DNA from: Oscillospiraceae bacterium
GTDB taxonomy: Bacteria; Bacillota; Clostridia; Oscillospirales; Oscillospiraceae
Length of the DNA stretch: 47,860 nt
Assembly: GCA_902761055.1 (NCBI GenBank)
Contig: CACWIS010000013.1
Coordinates: forward strand, 1 to 47,860
Reading direction: 5' to 3'
Of the stretch, positions 1-8,494 are shown piece by piece. Positions within the stretch are counted from its first letter, which is position 1; every line of letters starts with the position of its first letter. The notes beneath the pieces were generated by a model. That model was given only the letters and a program-made list of their open reading frames with translations. It was not told the DNA's origin and did not search any database. Position numbers and translations under genes: made by a program.

Positions 1-336
1 ACGCTCAAGGAAGCTGCCGACCGGCAGGAGATCTCCGAAAAATATTTGGAGAGCATCGTAAAGGATCTGGTGAAAGGGCAGTTCATAGAAGGCGTGCGCG
101 GGAAAGGCGGCGGCTATCGGCTTTCCAGACCGGCTGAAGAGATCAGCGTTTTGGATGTCCTGCAATCGGCAGACGGTACGATCGCTCCCGTAGCCTGCCT
201 CGAGGAGGGCAGCGCGCCCTGCTCCCGTGCGGCGGTCTGCAAGACGCTCCCGCTCTGGAAAGGGCTGGACAGAGTTGTCAGCGAATATCTCAGCGGCTTT
301 ACCGTGCGGGATCTGGCAGAAGACAAAGTACAATAA
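1..336 (+). CDS. Rrf2 family transcriptional regulator (5' end outside window)
   Basis: The 3' part (111 codons) of an Rrf2-type winged-helix regulator; the start lies before base 1. Seen: the recognition-helix/wing segment ISEKYLESIVKDL followed by GVRGKGGGYRLSRP, which is the Rrf2 signature, and then a C-x7-C-x5-C cysteine triad (VACLEEGSAPC, then SRAAVC) like the Fe-S ligands of IscR-type members. Known of the family: members sense Fe-S status or cysteine (IscR, CymR) and usually repress. It converges on cysE/cysK and shares a terminator with them, so cysteine or Fe-S control of the neighbouring cysteine genes is a reasonable inference. Family call is secure; ligand and targets are not. 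Confidence 0.88.
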   Translation, partial: TLKEAADRQEISEKYLESIVKDLVKGQFIEGVRGKGGGYRLSRPAEEISVLDVLQSADGTIAPVACLEEGSAPCSRAAVCKTLPLWKGLDRVVSEYLSGFTVRDLAEDKVQ

Positions 337-344
337 CGAAAGCA

Positions 345-391
345 GCTTAAAAGAGCTTCCGGGATCAGGCAGATCCCGGAAGCTCTTTTTA
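345..391. terminator. Bidirectional intrinsic terminator between rrf2 and cysE
   Basis: A 16-bp perfect inverted repeat (351-366 and 372-387, loop aggca) is flanked by A-rich sequence on the left and a T run on the right, so it can end both the plus-strand regulator and the minus-strand cysK-cysE transcript. Confidence 0.85.
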
Positions 392-1267
392 CAGCATGGA
401 GCAGTCCAGCACAGGGTTTGTCACAAGCTCTTTTGTCAGCGGCGCGTCCGTCACGGCTGCGCGGGCCAGAACCATTTTCCCGGCAGGGACCGAATGCGTC
501 AGCCACACGCTGCCGCCGATGATGCAGTCGTTCCCGATCTGCGTCTCTCCGCCCAGAATCGTGGCGCCAGAATAGATGATGACGCGATCGCCGATATCCG
601 GATGCCGCTTGATCCCTTTGACGAGCGTCCCGTCCTCCCCGACCTCAAAGCTCTTGGCGCCGAGCGTGACGTGCTGATACAGCTTGACGCTGCAGCCGAT
701 GGTCGTCGTCTCCCCGATCACCACGCCGGTGCCGTGGTCGATGAAGAAGGAATCGCCGATGACCGCACCGGGATGGATGTCGATCCCCGTCAGGCGGTGG
801 GCGTACTCCGTCATCATGCGCGGCAGGAGCGGCACGTTCTCCCGATACAGGATATGGGCCAGACGGTAGGTGCTGATGGCCGTGAAGGCCGGATAGCAGA
901 GGATGACCTCGTCGAGGCTTTTCGCCGCTGGGTCCCCCTGATAGGCGGCGATCAGGTCGGTCTGCAGCTGCCGCCTGACTTCCGGCAGGCTTTGCAGCAG
1001 GACGGCGAAGACCGCCTCCAGAGGCGGCGAGTCCGGAATGTGTGCAAGGCAGTCCTCCAGCACCCCGGCCGCCTGCAGCAGACGCGATTCCCGTGAGGTG
1101 CGGTCAAACGAGAAGCGCGGAAAAAGCGCGTCGATCATCAGATCGGTAAAGCGCTCCGCCTGCAGGCGAAGTCCGGCTGCGGAACGCGCTTCGCCATCCA
1201 GCGAGGCATCCAGGCGCTCAAGGGTGCGGGCGGTCTGACGCGTCAGGATCGGCAGTGTCTGATCCAT
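389..1267 (-). CDS. cysE: Serine O-acetyltransferase
   Basis: Transfers acetyl from acetyl-CoA to L-serine, giving the O-acetylserine used by CysK next door. About 292 aa: an alpha-helical N-terminal half, then the left-handed beta-helix hexapeptide domain with the conserved stretch GIDIHPGAVIGDSFFIDHGT and VVIGETTTIG, typical of SATases of the EpsC/long type. I chose ATG at 1267, one base after the cysK stop; a TTG at 1279 would overlap cysK by 11 nt and add four residues. It is translationally coupled to cysK and is the last gene of the unit. No strong Shine-Dalgarno sequence is visible, which fits coupling. Confidence 0.93.
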   Translation of the reverse strand: MDQTLPILTRQTARTLERLDASLDGEARSAAGLRLQAERFTDLMIDALFPRFSFDRTSRESRLLQAAGVLEDCLAHIPDSPPLEAVFAVLLQSLPEVRRQLQTDLIAAYQGDPAAKSLDEVILCYPAFTAISTYRLAHILYRENVPLLPRMMTEYAHRLTGIDIHPGAVIGDSFFIDHGTGVVIGETTTIGCSVKLYQHVTLGAKSFEVGEDGTLVKGIKRHPDIGDRVIIYSGATILGGETQIGNDCIIGGSVWLTHSVPAGKMVLARAAVTDAPLTKELVTNPVLDCSML

Positions 1268-1268
1268 A

Positions 1269-2201
1269 TTATTCGGCAAAGAGCGGGGTGGAGAGATAGC
1301 GGTCGCCTGTGTCGGGCAGGAGCGCCACGATGGTCTTGCCCTTGTTCTCCGGGCGCTTGGCCAGCTGGATCGCGGCCCAGACCGCCGCGCCGGAGGAGAT
1401 GCCTACCAGCACGCCCTCCTTCCGTCCGACCAGCCTGCCGGCGGCAAAGGCGTCCTCGTTCTCCACGGCGATGACCTCGTCATACACGGCGGTATTCAGC
1501 ACGTCAGGGACAAAGCCCGCGCCGATGCCTTGGATCTTGTGTGAACCGGCCGTGCCCTTTGAGAGCACCGGAGAGCCCGCGGGCTCGACGGCCACGACCT
1601 GCACGGCGGGGTTCTGTTCCTTGAGATATTCGCCCACGCCGGTGATTGTGCCGCCCGTGCCGACGCCCGCGACAAAGATGTCCACCTTGCCGTCGGAGTC
1701 CGCCCAGATCTCCGGCCCGGTCGTCGCCTTGTGGATCGCGGGGTTCGCAGGGTTGACGAACTGTCCTGGGATAAAGGCATTGGGGATTTCTTTTGCCAGC
1801 TCGTCGGCCTTGGCGATGGCGCCCTTCATGCCCTTGGAACCCTCGGTGAGCACCAGCTCCGCGCCATAGGCTTTCATGAGCTGACGGCGTTCCACGCTCA
1901 TGGTCTCGGGCATAACGATGATGATGCGGTAGCCGCGCGCAGCAGCCACGGAGGCAAGCCCGATGCCGGTGTTGCCGGAGGTAGGCTCGATGAGCACAGA
2001 GCCCGGCTTGAGCAGGCCTTTCGCCTCTGCGTCGTCGATCATGGCCTTGGCGATGCGGTCCTTGACGGAGCCTGCGGGGTTAAAGTATTCCAGCTTGGCA
2101 AGGAGCTTCGCTTCCAATCCCTCTTCCTTCTCGATATTGGTGAGCTCCAGCAGCGGGGTCTTCCCGATCAGCTGATCGGCGGATGTATAGATGTTAGACA
2201 T
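1269..2201 (-). CDS. cysK: Cysteine synthase A (O-acetylserine sulfhydrylase)
   Basis: PLP enzyme making L-cysteine from O-acetylserine and sulfide. 310 aa, the usual length. Seen: the PLP lysine in [11 protein letters not shown] near residue 45, the substrate loop [12 protein letters not shown] near 71-82, the glycine-rich phosphate loop [12 protein letters not shown] near 176, and GISSGAA near the C-terminus. Start ATG at 2201 has a good Shine-Dalgarno (aggagga) five bases upstream. It sits between the B3/4 gene and cysE; the 106-bp gap upstream contains an inverted repeat reaching the ribosome site. CysE and CysK normally form the cysteine synthase complex, and their adjacency supports this. 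Confidence 0.96.
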   Translation of the reverse strand: MSNIYTSADQLIGKTPLLELTNIEKEEGLEAKLLAKLEYFNPAGSVKDRIAKAMIDDAEAKGLLKPGSVLIEPTSGNTGIGLASVAAARGYRIIIVMPETMSVERRQLMKAYGAELVLTEGSKGMKGAIAKADELAKEIPNAFIPGQFVNPANPAIHKATTGPEIWADSDGKVDIFVAGVGTGGTITGVGEYLKEQNPAVQVVAVEPAGSPVLSKGTAGSHKIQGIGAGFVPDVLNTAVYDEVIAVENEDAFAAGRLVGRKEGVLVGISSGAAVWAAIQLAKRPENKGKTIVALLPDTGDRYLSTPLFAE

Positions 2202-2211
2202 GATAGTTCCT

Positions 2212-2262
2212 CCTGTTTCATTAGTTTTTAATTAAATGTGAGTTTACCGATAGTGAAACAGG
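2212..2262 (-). promoter_or_regulatory. Inverted repeat ending at the cysK ribosome binding site
   Basis: Nine-base perfect arms (2212-2220 and 2254-2262, CCTGTTTCA / TGAAACAGG) are separated by 33 A/T-rich bases. In the minus-strand RNA the 3' arm ends in the first bases of the cysK Shine-Dalgarno, so a hairpin could hinder cysK translation. It could instead be a DNA operator. No convincing separate cysK promoter is seen. Confidence 0.4.
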
Positions 2263-2307
2263 GGCAACATCGCTCTCTCAACAGGGACATGGCGGCGATT
2301 CCTTCTT

Positions 2308-3000
2308 TCATATGACAGCGGATTCTTTTATGCCCGGCTTGATGATGATTCCGGTTCCTCCGCAGTATTTTGTTGTCAGGTCAATGATCGTCTGCGCGGT
2401 CTCATGCAGCAGCTCATCCGGCGTGGCCTCGTTGCCCTGGATGATGTAAAAGATATTGCGGGCGGATTCTTCGACCTTGGTCTTCTCCACCTGGCGGACC
2501 TCCAGACGGCAGAGCACCTCATTGGCGTCGTCACAGTAACAGTATTCGTGCGGTGCGACAGGTACAGGCTCTGTCTGGCCGATGGGCACAAAGCGCTCGC
2601 TGCCGTCGGTGAAGCGCAGGGTGACGTTTCCGTCCACCCGGTCGATGTTATGTGCGCCGAGGGCCAGCTTACTCTCCAGAGAGATCAGGTTATAGATATC
2701 CACCGCCTGGTTGATGTAGAACATACCGTGATTCTTCTTGAGCAGCTTGATGAGGTTCTCGCTGGCCGGGATATTCTTGCGGCGCTTGACCCCGGTCTTG
2801 TCATGCAGGATGTTAAAGCCCTCCAGAATTGGGTCGGCGTGGACGTCCAGCTCCGCATACGCCTCAAACAGCTCTTCCAGGCGCTTGTCACGGTATGCGG
2901 CCCATTCCGGATCCTCGCCGTGATTGTCGAGACCGCAGACCTTTGCGAACACAATCTTGACCCCCGCGTCCAGCACGGCCTGTTCTACAAAAAATTCCAT
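2308..3000 (-). CDS. Solo B3/4 domain protein (PheRS-beta editing-domain-like)
   Basis: 230 aa, matching my recollection of the stand-alone B3/4 family (the domain that edits Tyr-tRNA(Phe) in phenylalanyl-tRNA synthetase beta). Seen: a helical N-terminal region, then LEGFNILHDKTGVKRRKNIP, ENLIKLLKKNHG, INQAVDIYNLISLESKLALG and AHNIDRVDGNVTLRFTDG, in the order usual for these proteins. ATG at 3000 follows a gaaagg Shine-Dalgarno; a longer frame to 3057 would run through the terminator hairpin and is rejected. It is the first structural gene after a Cys-rich leader peptide and terminator and precedes cysK-cysE. Substrate unknown; the context suggests a link to cysteine or serine mischarging, which is inference. 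Confidence 0.8.
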   Translation of the reverse strand: MEFFVEQAVLDAGVKIVFAKVCGLDNHGEDPEWAAYRDKRLEELFEAYAELDVHADPILEGFNILHDKTGVKRRKNIPASENLIKLLKKNHGMFYINQAVDIYNLISLESKLALGAHNIDRVDGNVTLRFTDGSERFVPIGQTEPVPVAPHEYCYCDDANEVLCRLEVRQVEKTKVEESARNIFYIIQGNEATPDELLHETAQTIIDLTTKYCGGTGIIIKPGIKESAVI

Positions 3001-3021
3001 GGCAAAACCTTTCTTTTCAAT

Positions 3022-3053
3022 AAAAAAACCGGAGAACCCATAAGGCTCTCCGG
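3022..3053 (-). terminator. Leader terminator (attenuator) ahead of the B3/4-cysK-cysE unit
   Basis: In minus-strand RNA a ten-pair GC-rich hairpin (3029-3053) is followed by seven U (3028-3022). It lies 26 nt after the leader peptide stop codon and 22 nt before the B3/4 start codon, the geometry of a transcription attenuator. Confidence 0.8.
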
Positions 3054-3079
3054 TCAAGTCGACACAGGCTCACAGAGGT

Positions 3080-3160
3080 CTAAATGGGCAAGGCAAAGCA
3101 CACGCGCATCTCACAGCGCATGTCACAACACATCATGCAGTTGAAGCTCGCCCTACGCAT
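3080..3160 (-). CDS. Cysteine/methionine-rich leader peptide (26 aa)
   Basis: A 26-codon ORF between a sigma-A promoter and an intrinsic terminator. It starts ATG at 3160 with an excellent Shine-Dalgarno (GGAGG, five-base spacer). The product reads MRRASFNCMMCCDM, then RCEMRVCFALPI: five Cys and five Met in 26 residues, including a tandem Cys pair. Known: operons for amino acid synthesis are often attenuated by leader peptides rich in the end product, and Cys-codon leaders have been described upstream of sulfur genes. Inference: slow translation of Cys codons when Cys-tRNA is scarce prevents formation of the terminator at 3022-3053. I could not work out a definite antiterminator pairing. A secreted or catalytic role is less likely. 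Confidence 0.78.
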   Translation of the reverse strand: MRRASFNCMMCCDMRCEMRVCFALPI

Positions 3161-3197
3161 ACTGGCCTCCGAAGAAAAAACCTATTAAGATGATATG

Positions 3198-3226
3198 TTT
3201 ATAGCACACAAGAATTCTCTTGTCAA
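3198..3226 (-). promoter_or_regulatory. Sigma-A promoter of the cysteine leader operon, with palindrome in the spacer
   Basis: TTGACA (3226-3221), 17-bp spacer, TATAAA (3203-3198). The spacer holds a perfect inverted repeat ACAAGA-ATTC-TCTTGT (3208-3223), a candidate operator placed where a bound repressor would block RNA polymerase. Confidence 0.85.
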
Positions 3227-3330
3227 TCCTTTTTTTATCCGCCGAAGCCCTTGCAGGGATTTTTGCCGTAGCCGGTCTGCAGATAGTGCAGGATATTCTC
3301 GATCCTATGGCAGCAGGCGGCTGTCAATAG

Positions 3331-3370
3331 AAAAACGGGGCGGAGGCGACCGGACCCCCGTCCCGTTTTT
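3331..3370 (-). terminator. Intrinsic terminator of the threonine aldolase gene
   Basis: GC-rich imperfect hairpin (one A-C mismatch, one G-U) flanked by A5 on the left and T6 on the right, directly after the aldolase stop codon. Bases 3241-3330 between this and the cysteine promoter hold only a 30-codon TTG ORF with no ribosome site. Confidence 0.75.
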
Positions 3371-4395
3371 TATTGGAGCGCGGCGAGCGCCGCGCCGATA
3401 TCGGCGAGCGTCGTGCGCCAGGAGGTGCACAGCCGCACTACGGCGCCGCCGTCCGGCAGACGCTGCCAGACCTCATAGCCGATCTTCCCGTCCAGCTTCG
3501 CAAGCTGCGCCGCCGAGAGGATCGGGAACTGCTGGTTGGTGCCGCTCTCCGGAGAGAAGGCGACGCCCAGCGCCTCAAGACCCTCGCGCAGCGCCGCCGC
3601 GCAGTCGACGGCCTGCTTTCCGAGCCGCAGATACAATCCGTCGGTGAAGAGCGTGTCGAACTGCAGACCGAGCAGATAGCCCTTGGCCAGCAGCGCGCCG
3701 CGCTGCTTGTGCGCGGGAAAGAAATGCGGCTGTTTTTCGCGGAACACGACGGCCTCGCCGCAAAGCGCGCCGCACTTGGTCCCGCCGATGTAAAACGCGT
3801 CGCAGCACGCGCCGAGCAGGGGCAGGGTCACGTCCGTGCCGGGCGCGGCGAGCGCATAGGCCAGCCTGGCCCCGTCGACGTAGAGCCGCAGACCGTAACG
3901 GTCGCACAGCGCGCGGATCGCGCGCAGCTGCGCGGCGGTGTAGAGCCCGCCGTACTCCGTCGGCTGGGAGAGGTAGACCGCGCCGGGCTGCACCATGTGC
4001 GGACAGGTCTCGTCGGCATAGAAGGCCGTGAGATACGCCTCCAGCGTCTCGGGCGCGAGCCGGCCGAAGCGGTCGGCCTCGAGCGTCAGCACCTTGTGGC
4101 CCGTGGCCTCCACGGCGCCGGACTCGTGCACGGCGATGTGCCCGCTCGCGGCGCCGATCACGCCCTCCCAGGGCGCGAGCAGGGCGGCGAGCACCGTGGC
4201 GTTGGTCTGGGTCCCGCCGACAAGGAGGTAGACGTCGGCCTCCGGATTGCCCACGGCGGCGCGGATCTTCTCCTTCGCCGAGAGAGAGAAGCGGTCAAAG
4301 CCGTAGGTCGCATGCTGGCCGTCGTTGGCAAGCGTCAGCGCCGCGAGGATCTCCGGCGCGCAGCCGCAGTTGTAGTCACAGGAAAGATCGATCAT
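3370..4395 (-). CDS. ltaE: Low-specificity L-threonine aldolase family PLP enzyme
   Basis: Aldolase of the beta-eliminating lyase family, cleaving L-threonine/allo-threonine to glycine and acetaldehyde (or acting on serine-like substrates). 341 aa, full length. Seen: N-terminal MIDLSCDYNCGCAPEIL, GGTQTNATVLAALL (cofactor phosphate loop), LYVDGARLAYAL (Asp that contacts the PLP pyridine), and FYIGGTKCGALCG with the Schiff-base lysine near residue 208. It is a single-gene unit with its own promoter and terminator, transcribed away from the XRE gene. Exact substrate preference cannot be read from sequence. Confidence 0.9.
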   Translation of the reverse strand: MIDLSCDYNCGCAPEILAALTLANDGQHATYGFDRFSLSAKEKIRAAVGNPEADVYLLVGGTQTNATVLAALLAPWEGVIGAASGHIAVHESGAVEATGHKVLTLEADRFGRLAPETLEAYLTAFYADETCPHMVQPGAVYLSQPTEYGGLYTAAQLRAIRALCDRYGLRLYVDGARLAYALAAPGTDVTLPLLGACCDAFYIGGTKCGALCGEAVVFREKQPHFFPAHKQRGALLAKGYLLGLQFDTLFTDGLYLRLGKQAVDCAAALREGLEALGVAFSPESGTNQQFPILSAAQLAKLDGKIGYEVWQRLPDGGAVVRLCTSWRTTLADIGAALAALQ

Positions 4396-4424
4396 CCCAT
4401 CGCCGCCTTTTTCAGGATGGTCTC

Positions 4425-4453
4425 ATCATATTATCCCGCGGGGAAAAAGTCAA
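4425..4453 (-). promoter_or_regulatory. Sigma-A promoter of the threonine aldolase gene
   Basis: TTGACT (4453-4448), 17-bp spacer, TATGAT (4430-4425). Lies back to back with the promoter of the XRE gene. Confidence 0.75.
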
Positions 4454-4456
4454 ATA

Positions 4457-4485
4457 TTGCGTACGGCGGGATTCTGTGCTATGCT
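4457..4485 (+). promoter_or_regulatory. Sigma-A promoter of the XRE gene
   Basis: TTGCGT (4457-4462), 17-bp spacer, TATGCT (4480-4485). Its -35 is three bases from the aldolase -35 on the other strand. Confidence 0.6.
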
Positions 4486-4531
4486 TCATTTCAGAAACAA
4501 GGGCGAAATCAATACGAAAGGATATGAGATC

Positions 4532-5098
4532 ATGGCAAATAAAGTCGGAACGCTGATCAAGGAAGCGCGCACCGGCGCGGGCCTCACGCAGGAGCAGCTT
4601 GCGAGGAAGATCAAGGGCCTGTCCGCGGCGGAGCTGGGTAAGGCCGAGCGCGGCGAAACGGAGCTGACGCAGGCGATCCTCAAGGAGATCGCAAAGACCA
4701 CGGGCGTGACGCAGTCCTCGCTGCTGACCGCCGCGAAGGGGAGCGCGCCCGCCGCGAAGAAGACGACGGCCGCCGCGAAGACGACCGCCGCCAAGAGCAC
4801 GGCGTCGAAGAAGTCCGCGACGACGGCAAAGAAGGCGAGCAGCGCCAAGACGACGGCGGCGAAAAAGACCGCGGCCAAGAAGACCGACGATCTGACGGCG
4901 GCGGAGAAAAAGCTGCTGGAGGCCTACCGCGAGGCAACGGCCGACAACAAAAAGCTCGCGCTCAAGATCCTCAAGGGCGAGGGACTGGATCTCGGCGACA
5001 TGATGGGCATGCTCAAGCTCGACGGCAAGGACGGCGGCGGCGATCTGCTCTCCGGGCTCAAGGACGGCCTGCTCGGCGGCCTGCTCGGGAAAAAGTAA
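4532..5098 (+). CDS. XRE-type HTH protein with histone-H1-like Lys/Ala tail
   Basis: 188 aa in three parts. Residues 1-66 are a Cro/C1-type helix-turn-helix (VGTLIKEARTGAGLTQEQLA, then a second helix AAELGKAERGE). Residues 68-118 are low-complexity, almost only K, A, T, S, as in histone H1 or bacterial HU/Hc1-like tails. Residues 119-188 are a helical segment (TAAEKKLLEAYREATADNK) ending in a glycine/leucine-rich tail (LLSGLKDGLLGGLLGKK). ATG at 4532 follows gaaagga; the longer frame to 4457 has no ribosome site. Inference: a nucleoid-associated or DNA-compacting protein rather than a classic repressor. No known gene name. Confidence 0.82.
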   Translation: MANKVGTLIKEARTGAGLTQEQLARKIKGLSAAELGKAERGETELTQAILKEIAKTTGVTQSSLLTAAKGSAPAAKKTTAAAKTTAAKSTASKKSATTAKKASSAKTTAAKKTAAKKTDDLTAAEKKLLEAYREATADNKKLALKILKGEGLDLGDMMGMLKLDGKDGGGDLLSGLKDGLLGGLLGKK

Positions 5099-5105
5099 AA
5101 AAACA

Positions 5106-5140
5106 AAAAGCGTCTTTCCGGGATCGGAAAGACGCTTTTT
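5106..5140. terminator. Bidirectional terminator
   Basis: AAAAAGCGTCTTTCCG / CGGAAAGACGCTTTTT hairpin with a 4-nt loop, between the convergent XRE gene and the tandem ATPase gene. Confidence 0.88.
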
Positions 5141-5143
5141 CTT

Positions 5144-6184
5144 TCAGCAGAATACCCGCGCGATCTCCCGCGCCGTGAAGGCGTCGAGCGAGGGGAAGTC
5201 CATATAGGGGCGGTAGACGGCCTCGAGCTCGTCGTGCAGCGCCTTGGCTTCGGCGAGCATGGCGCAGGCCGCGGCGACGCAGCGCTCCCGCTCCCGCCGC
5301 GCCGCCCGGATCTGCCGCCGCAGCGCCTTGACCTCCTCCAGCGTGCCGCACAGACGGTCGAGCCCGACGCGCCGCGCCCGGCGTTCGCCCGACGTGCCGC
5401 GCACGAAGGCCGTCGAGAGCTCCGGCAGCAGCAGCGCGTCGAGCGTCTGCGCGTCGAAAGGGGAGAGACAGACGACCGCATGCAGCCCGCGCGAGCGCGC
5501 CAGATCCCGCGCGGCCGCCAGCGCCCCGGAGGCGAGCGCACAGCCGTCCTCGCAGGCGTAGACGAGACGGCAGCCTTCGATCCCGCTGCGGTCCTCGATC
5601 GGCCCGAGACAGCTGACGGCGCCGCCGAAACGCTCGGAGAGAGCCCCGCTGCCGTCTCGCGCCTCAAGTCGGGCGACGAGCGCGCACAGCGCGGCCTCCG
5701 CCCGCTGCTGTGCCTCGGCGTTCGGCGCGGGACGCAGCGCCTCCTCCACGTTCTTTGCCGCGGCGAGAAGGGCATAGGCGCGCGCATAGCGGACGCGGTA
5801 TTCCTCCGTCAGCACCCCGGCTCTCGCCGCATCGGACGGCATGAGCGGCGTGCGGCAGAATTGACCGAGGTTTACATAATCACTATCCGCGCCGAAGACG
5901 CCGGGCTCGGCGGCGTGGGGCGCGGTGCCGTCGCACCAGCCGAGCCGCAGCGCGGGGATGTACACGCCGTCGAGCGAGTCCGGGTCGCCCGAGCAGCGCA
6001 CGAGCTCGACGTCGAAGCCCCTGCGCGCGGCTTCGCGTGCAATCGCGCGCATGAAGCCGGACTTTCCGGTCCCCGGCCCGCCCTTGACGATGCGCAGGTA
6101 ATCGCCCGCGCCGCGGCAGAAGCCGCCGTAGAGCGAGACGAAGCCCGCGGCGGTGTTCGCTCCGAGAAAATAGGACTGTTCCAT
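5144..6184 (-). CDS. PRK06851-family tandem ATPase, second P-loop degenerate
   Basis: 346 aa. The N-terminal half has FLGANTAAGFVSLYGG and a clear Walker A, KGGPGTGKSGFM (near residues 34-45), then VELVRCSGDPDSLDGVYIP and CDGTAPHAAEPG, the order I associate with PRK06851 proteins of Clostridia and Bacilli. The family normally repeats this module with a second Walker A. Here the second half keeps the downstream part (VVCLSPFDAQTLDALLLPEL) but the expected P-loop position reads VYACEDGCALASGALAAA, with no GKS/T. C-terminal part is Arg/Glu-rich helix. Start ATG follows GGAGG. Biochemical function is unknown. Confidence 0.72.
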   Translation of the reverse strand: MEQSYFLGANTAAGFVSLYGGFCRGAGDYLRIVKGGPGTGKSGFMRAIAREAARRGFDVELVRCSGDPDSLDGVYIPALRLGWCDGTAPHAAEPGVFGADSDYVNLGQFCRTPLMPSDAARAGVLTEEYRVRYARAYALLAAAKNVEEALRPAPNAEAQQRAEAALCALVARLEARDGSGALSERFGGAVSCLGPIEDRSGIEGCRLVYACEDGCALASGALAAARDLARSRGLHAVVCLSPFDAQTLDALLLPELSTAFVRGTSGERRARRVGLDRLCGTLEEVKALRRQIRAARRERERCVAAACAMLAEAKALHDELEAVYRPYMDFPSLDAFTAREIARVFC

Positions 6185-6236
6185 ACTGACCTCCGAATAG
6201 AATCTCTCTACAGTTTATTCAAGCCCTCAGGCGTGA

Positions 6237-6265
6237 TTGACAGAAAAAGGGCCGTCCTGTATAAT
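6237..6265 (+). promoter_or_regulatory. Consensus sigma-A promoter of the HAD gene
   Basis: Perfect TTGACA (6237-6242), 17-bp spacer, perfect TATAAT (6260-6265). Start codon is 26 bp downstream. Confidence 0.9.
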
Positions 6266-6290
6266 ACCCAAAAAAACGAGGGAGCAGCAC

Positions 6291-6947
6291 ATGATCCGCT
6301 ATCTTTTGTTTGATTTTGACGGCACACTTTACGACACGGTGGAGGGCATCGCCAGGAGCGCGCAGTATGCGCTCGAAAAGCTCGGCGTTCACGCGGAGCT
6401 GGCCGATCTGCGCTGCTTTGCCGGGCCGCCGCTCGTGGACAAGTTCATGGAGGAATACGGCTTTTCCTACGAAAAAGCCTTCGAGGCGCGCGGGCTGTTC
6501 CAGGAGCGCTACCGCCCCGTGGGCGTGTACGAGAGCCGCGCCTTCCCCGGCATGACCGCGTTCCTTACCCACATGCGCGCTCGCGGCTACACGCTCGCCG
6601 TGGCGACCTCCAAGCCCCTGCTCCTGGCCGAGGAGCTGCTCGAGCGCAGCGGCATGCGCGGCTTCTTTGAGGTGGTCGTCGGCAGCACGATGGGCGGGAA
6701 CAACAACACCAAGCAGGAGATCGTCGAGCGCGTGATCGCCGCCCTCGGCGCGGAGAAGGACGAGTGCCTGCTCATCGGCGACACGAAATACGACGTCGCG
6801 GGCGCGCACGCGGCCGGGATCGGCTGCATCGGCGTGCGCTACGGCTACGCCGCGCCCGGAGAGCTGGAAGAGGCGGGGGCGGACGCGATCGCCGACGATC
6901 TCGACGAGCTTGAAAACATGTTGACATACGACGAAAAAACGGTATAA
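6291..6947 (+). CDS. HAD-superfamily phosphatase (phosphoglycolate phosphatase/5'-nucleotidase-like)
   Basis: 218 aa haloacid-dehalogenase hydrolase with cap type 1. Seen: motif [12 protein letters not shown] (nucleophile Asp8), motif II AVATSKP, motif III lysine in [10 protein letters not shown], motif [15 protein letters not shown], and [17 protein letters not shown] near the end, the usual PGPase/YfnB-like signature. ATG at 6291 follows gaggga; the upstream frame extension overlaps the promoter. The 3' end carries the guaB promoter, so the two genes are adjacent but guaB is separately started. Substrate could be phosphoglycolate or a nucleotide; the neighbouring guaB makes the latter attractive but unproven. 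Confidence 0.88.
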   Translation: MIRYLLFDFDGTLYDTVEGIARSAQYALEKLGVHAELADLRCFAGPPLVDKFMEEYGFSYEKAFEARGLFQERYRPVGVYESRAFPGMTAFLTHMRARGYTLAVATSKPLLLAEELLERSGMRGFFEVVVGSTMGGNNNTKQEIVERVIAALGAEKDECLLIGDTKYDVAGAHAAGIGCIGVRYGYAAPGELEEAGADAIADDLDELENMLTYDEKTV

Positions 6948-6948
6948 T
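6921..6948 (+). promoter_or_regulatory. Sigma-A promoter of guaB inside the HAD gene
   Basis: Perfect TTGACA (6921-6926), 16-bp spacer, perfect TATAAT (6943-6948), overlapping the last HAD codons and stop. Confidence 0.88.
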
Positions 6949-6965
6949 TTACAGTATAAAACACT

Positions 6966-7014
6966 ACTGCGGTTGAGCCCTCCTCTCCGCAGTAAAATCA
7001 TATTTACGGAGGAG
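6966..7014 (+). promoter_or_regulatory. guaB leader hairpin whose loop complements the Shine-Dalgarno
   Basis: ACTGCGG (6966-6972) and CCGCAGT (6987-6993) form a 7-bp stem. The 14-nt loop contains CTCCTC (6980-6985), complementary to GAGGAG (7009-7014) in the guaB ribosome site. This may allow loop-to-SD pairing; function is inferred. Confidence 0.35.
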
Positions 7015-7020
7015 ATTCTC

Positions 7021-8488
<1,468 letters not shown>

Positions 8489-8494
8489 TCAAAT

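Noticed and set aside
3235-3327. 30-codon TTG ORF on the minus strand (ends NPCKGFGG)
   Set aside because: No Shine-Dalgarno, lies directly after a terminator and stops 8 bp before the next -35; could be a gene remnant but not supportable.
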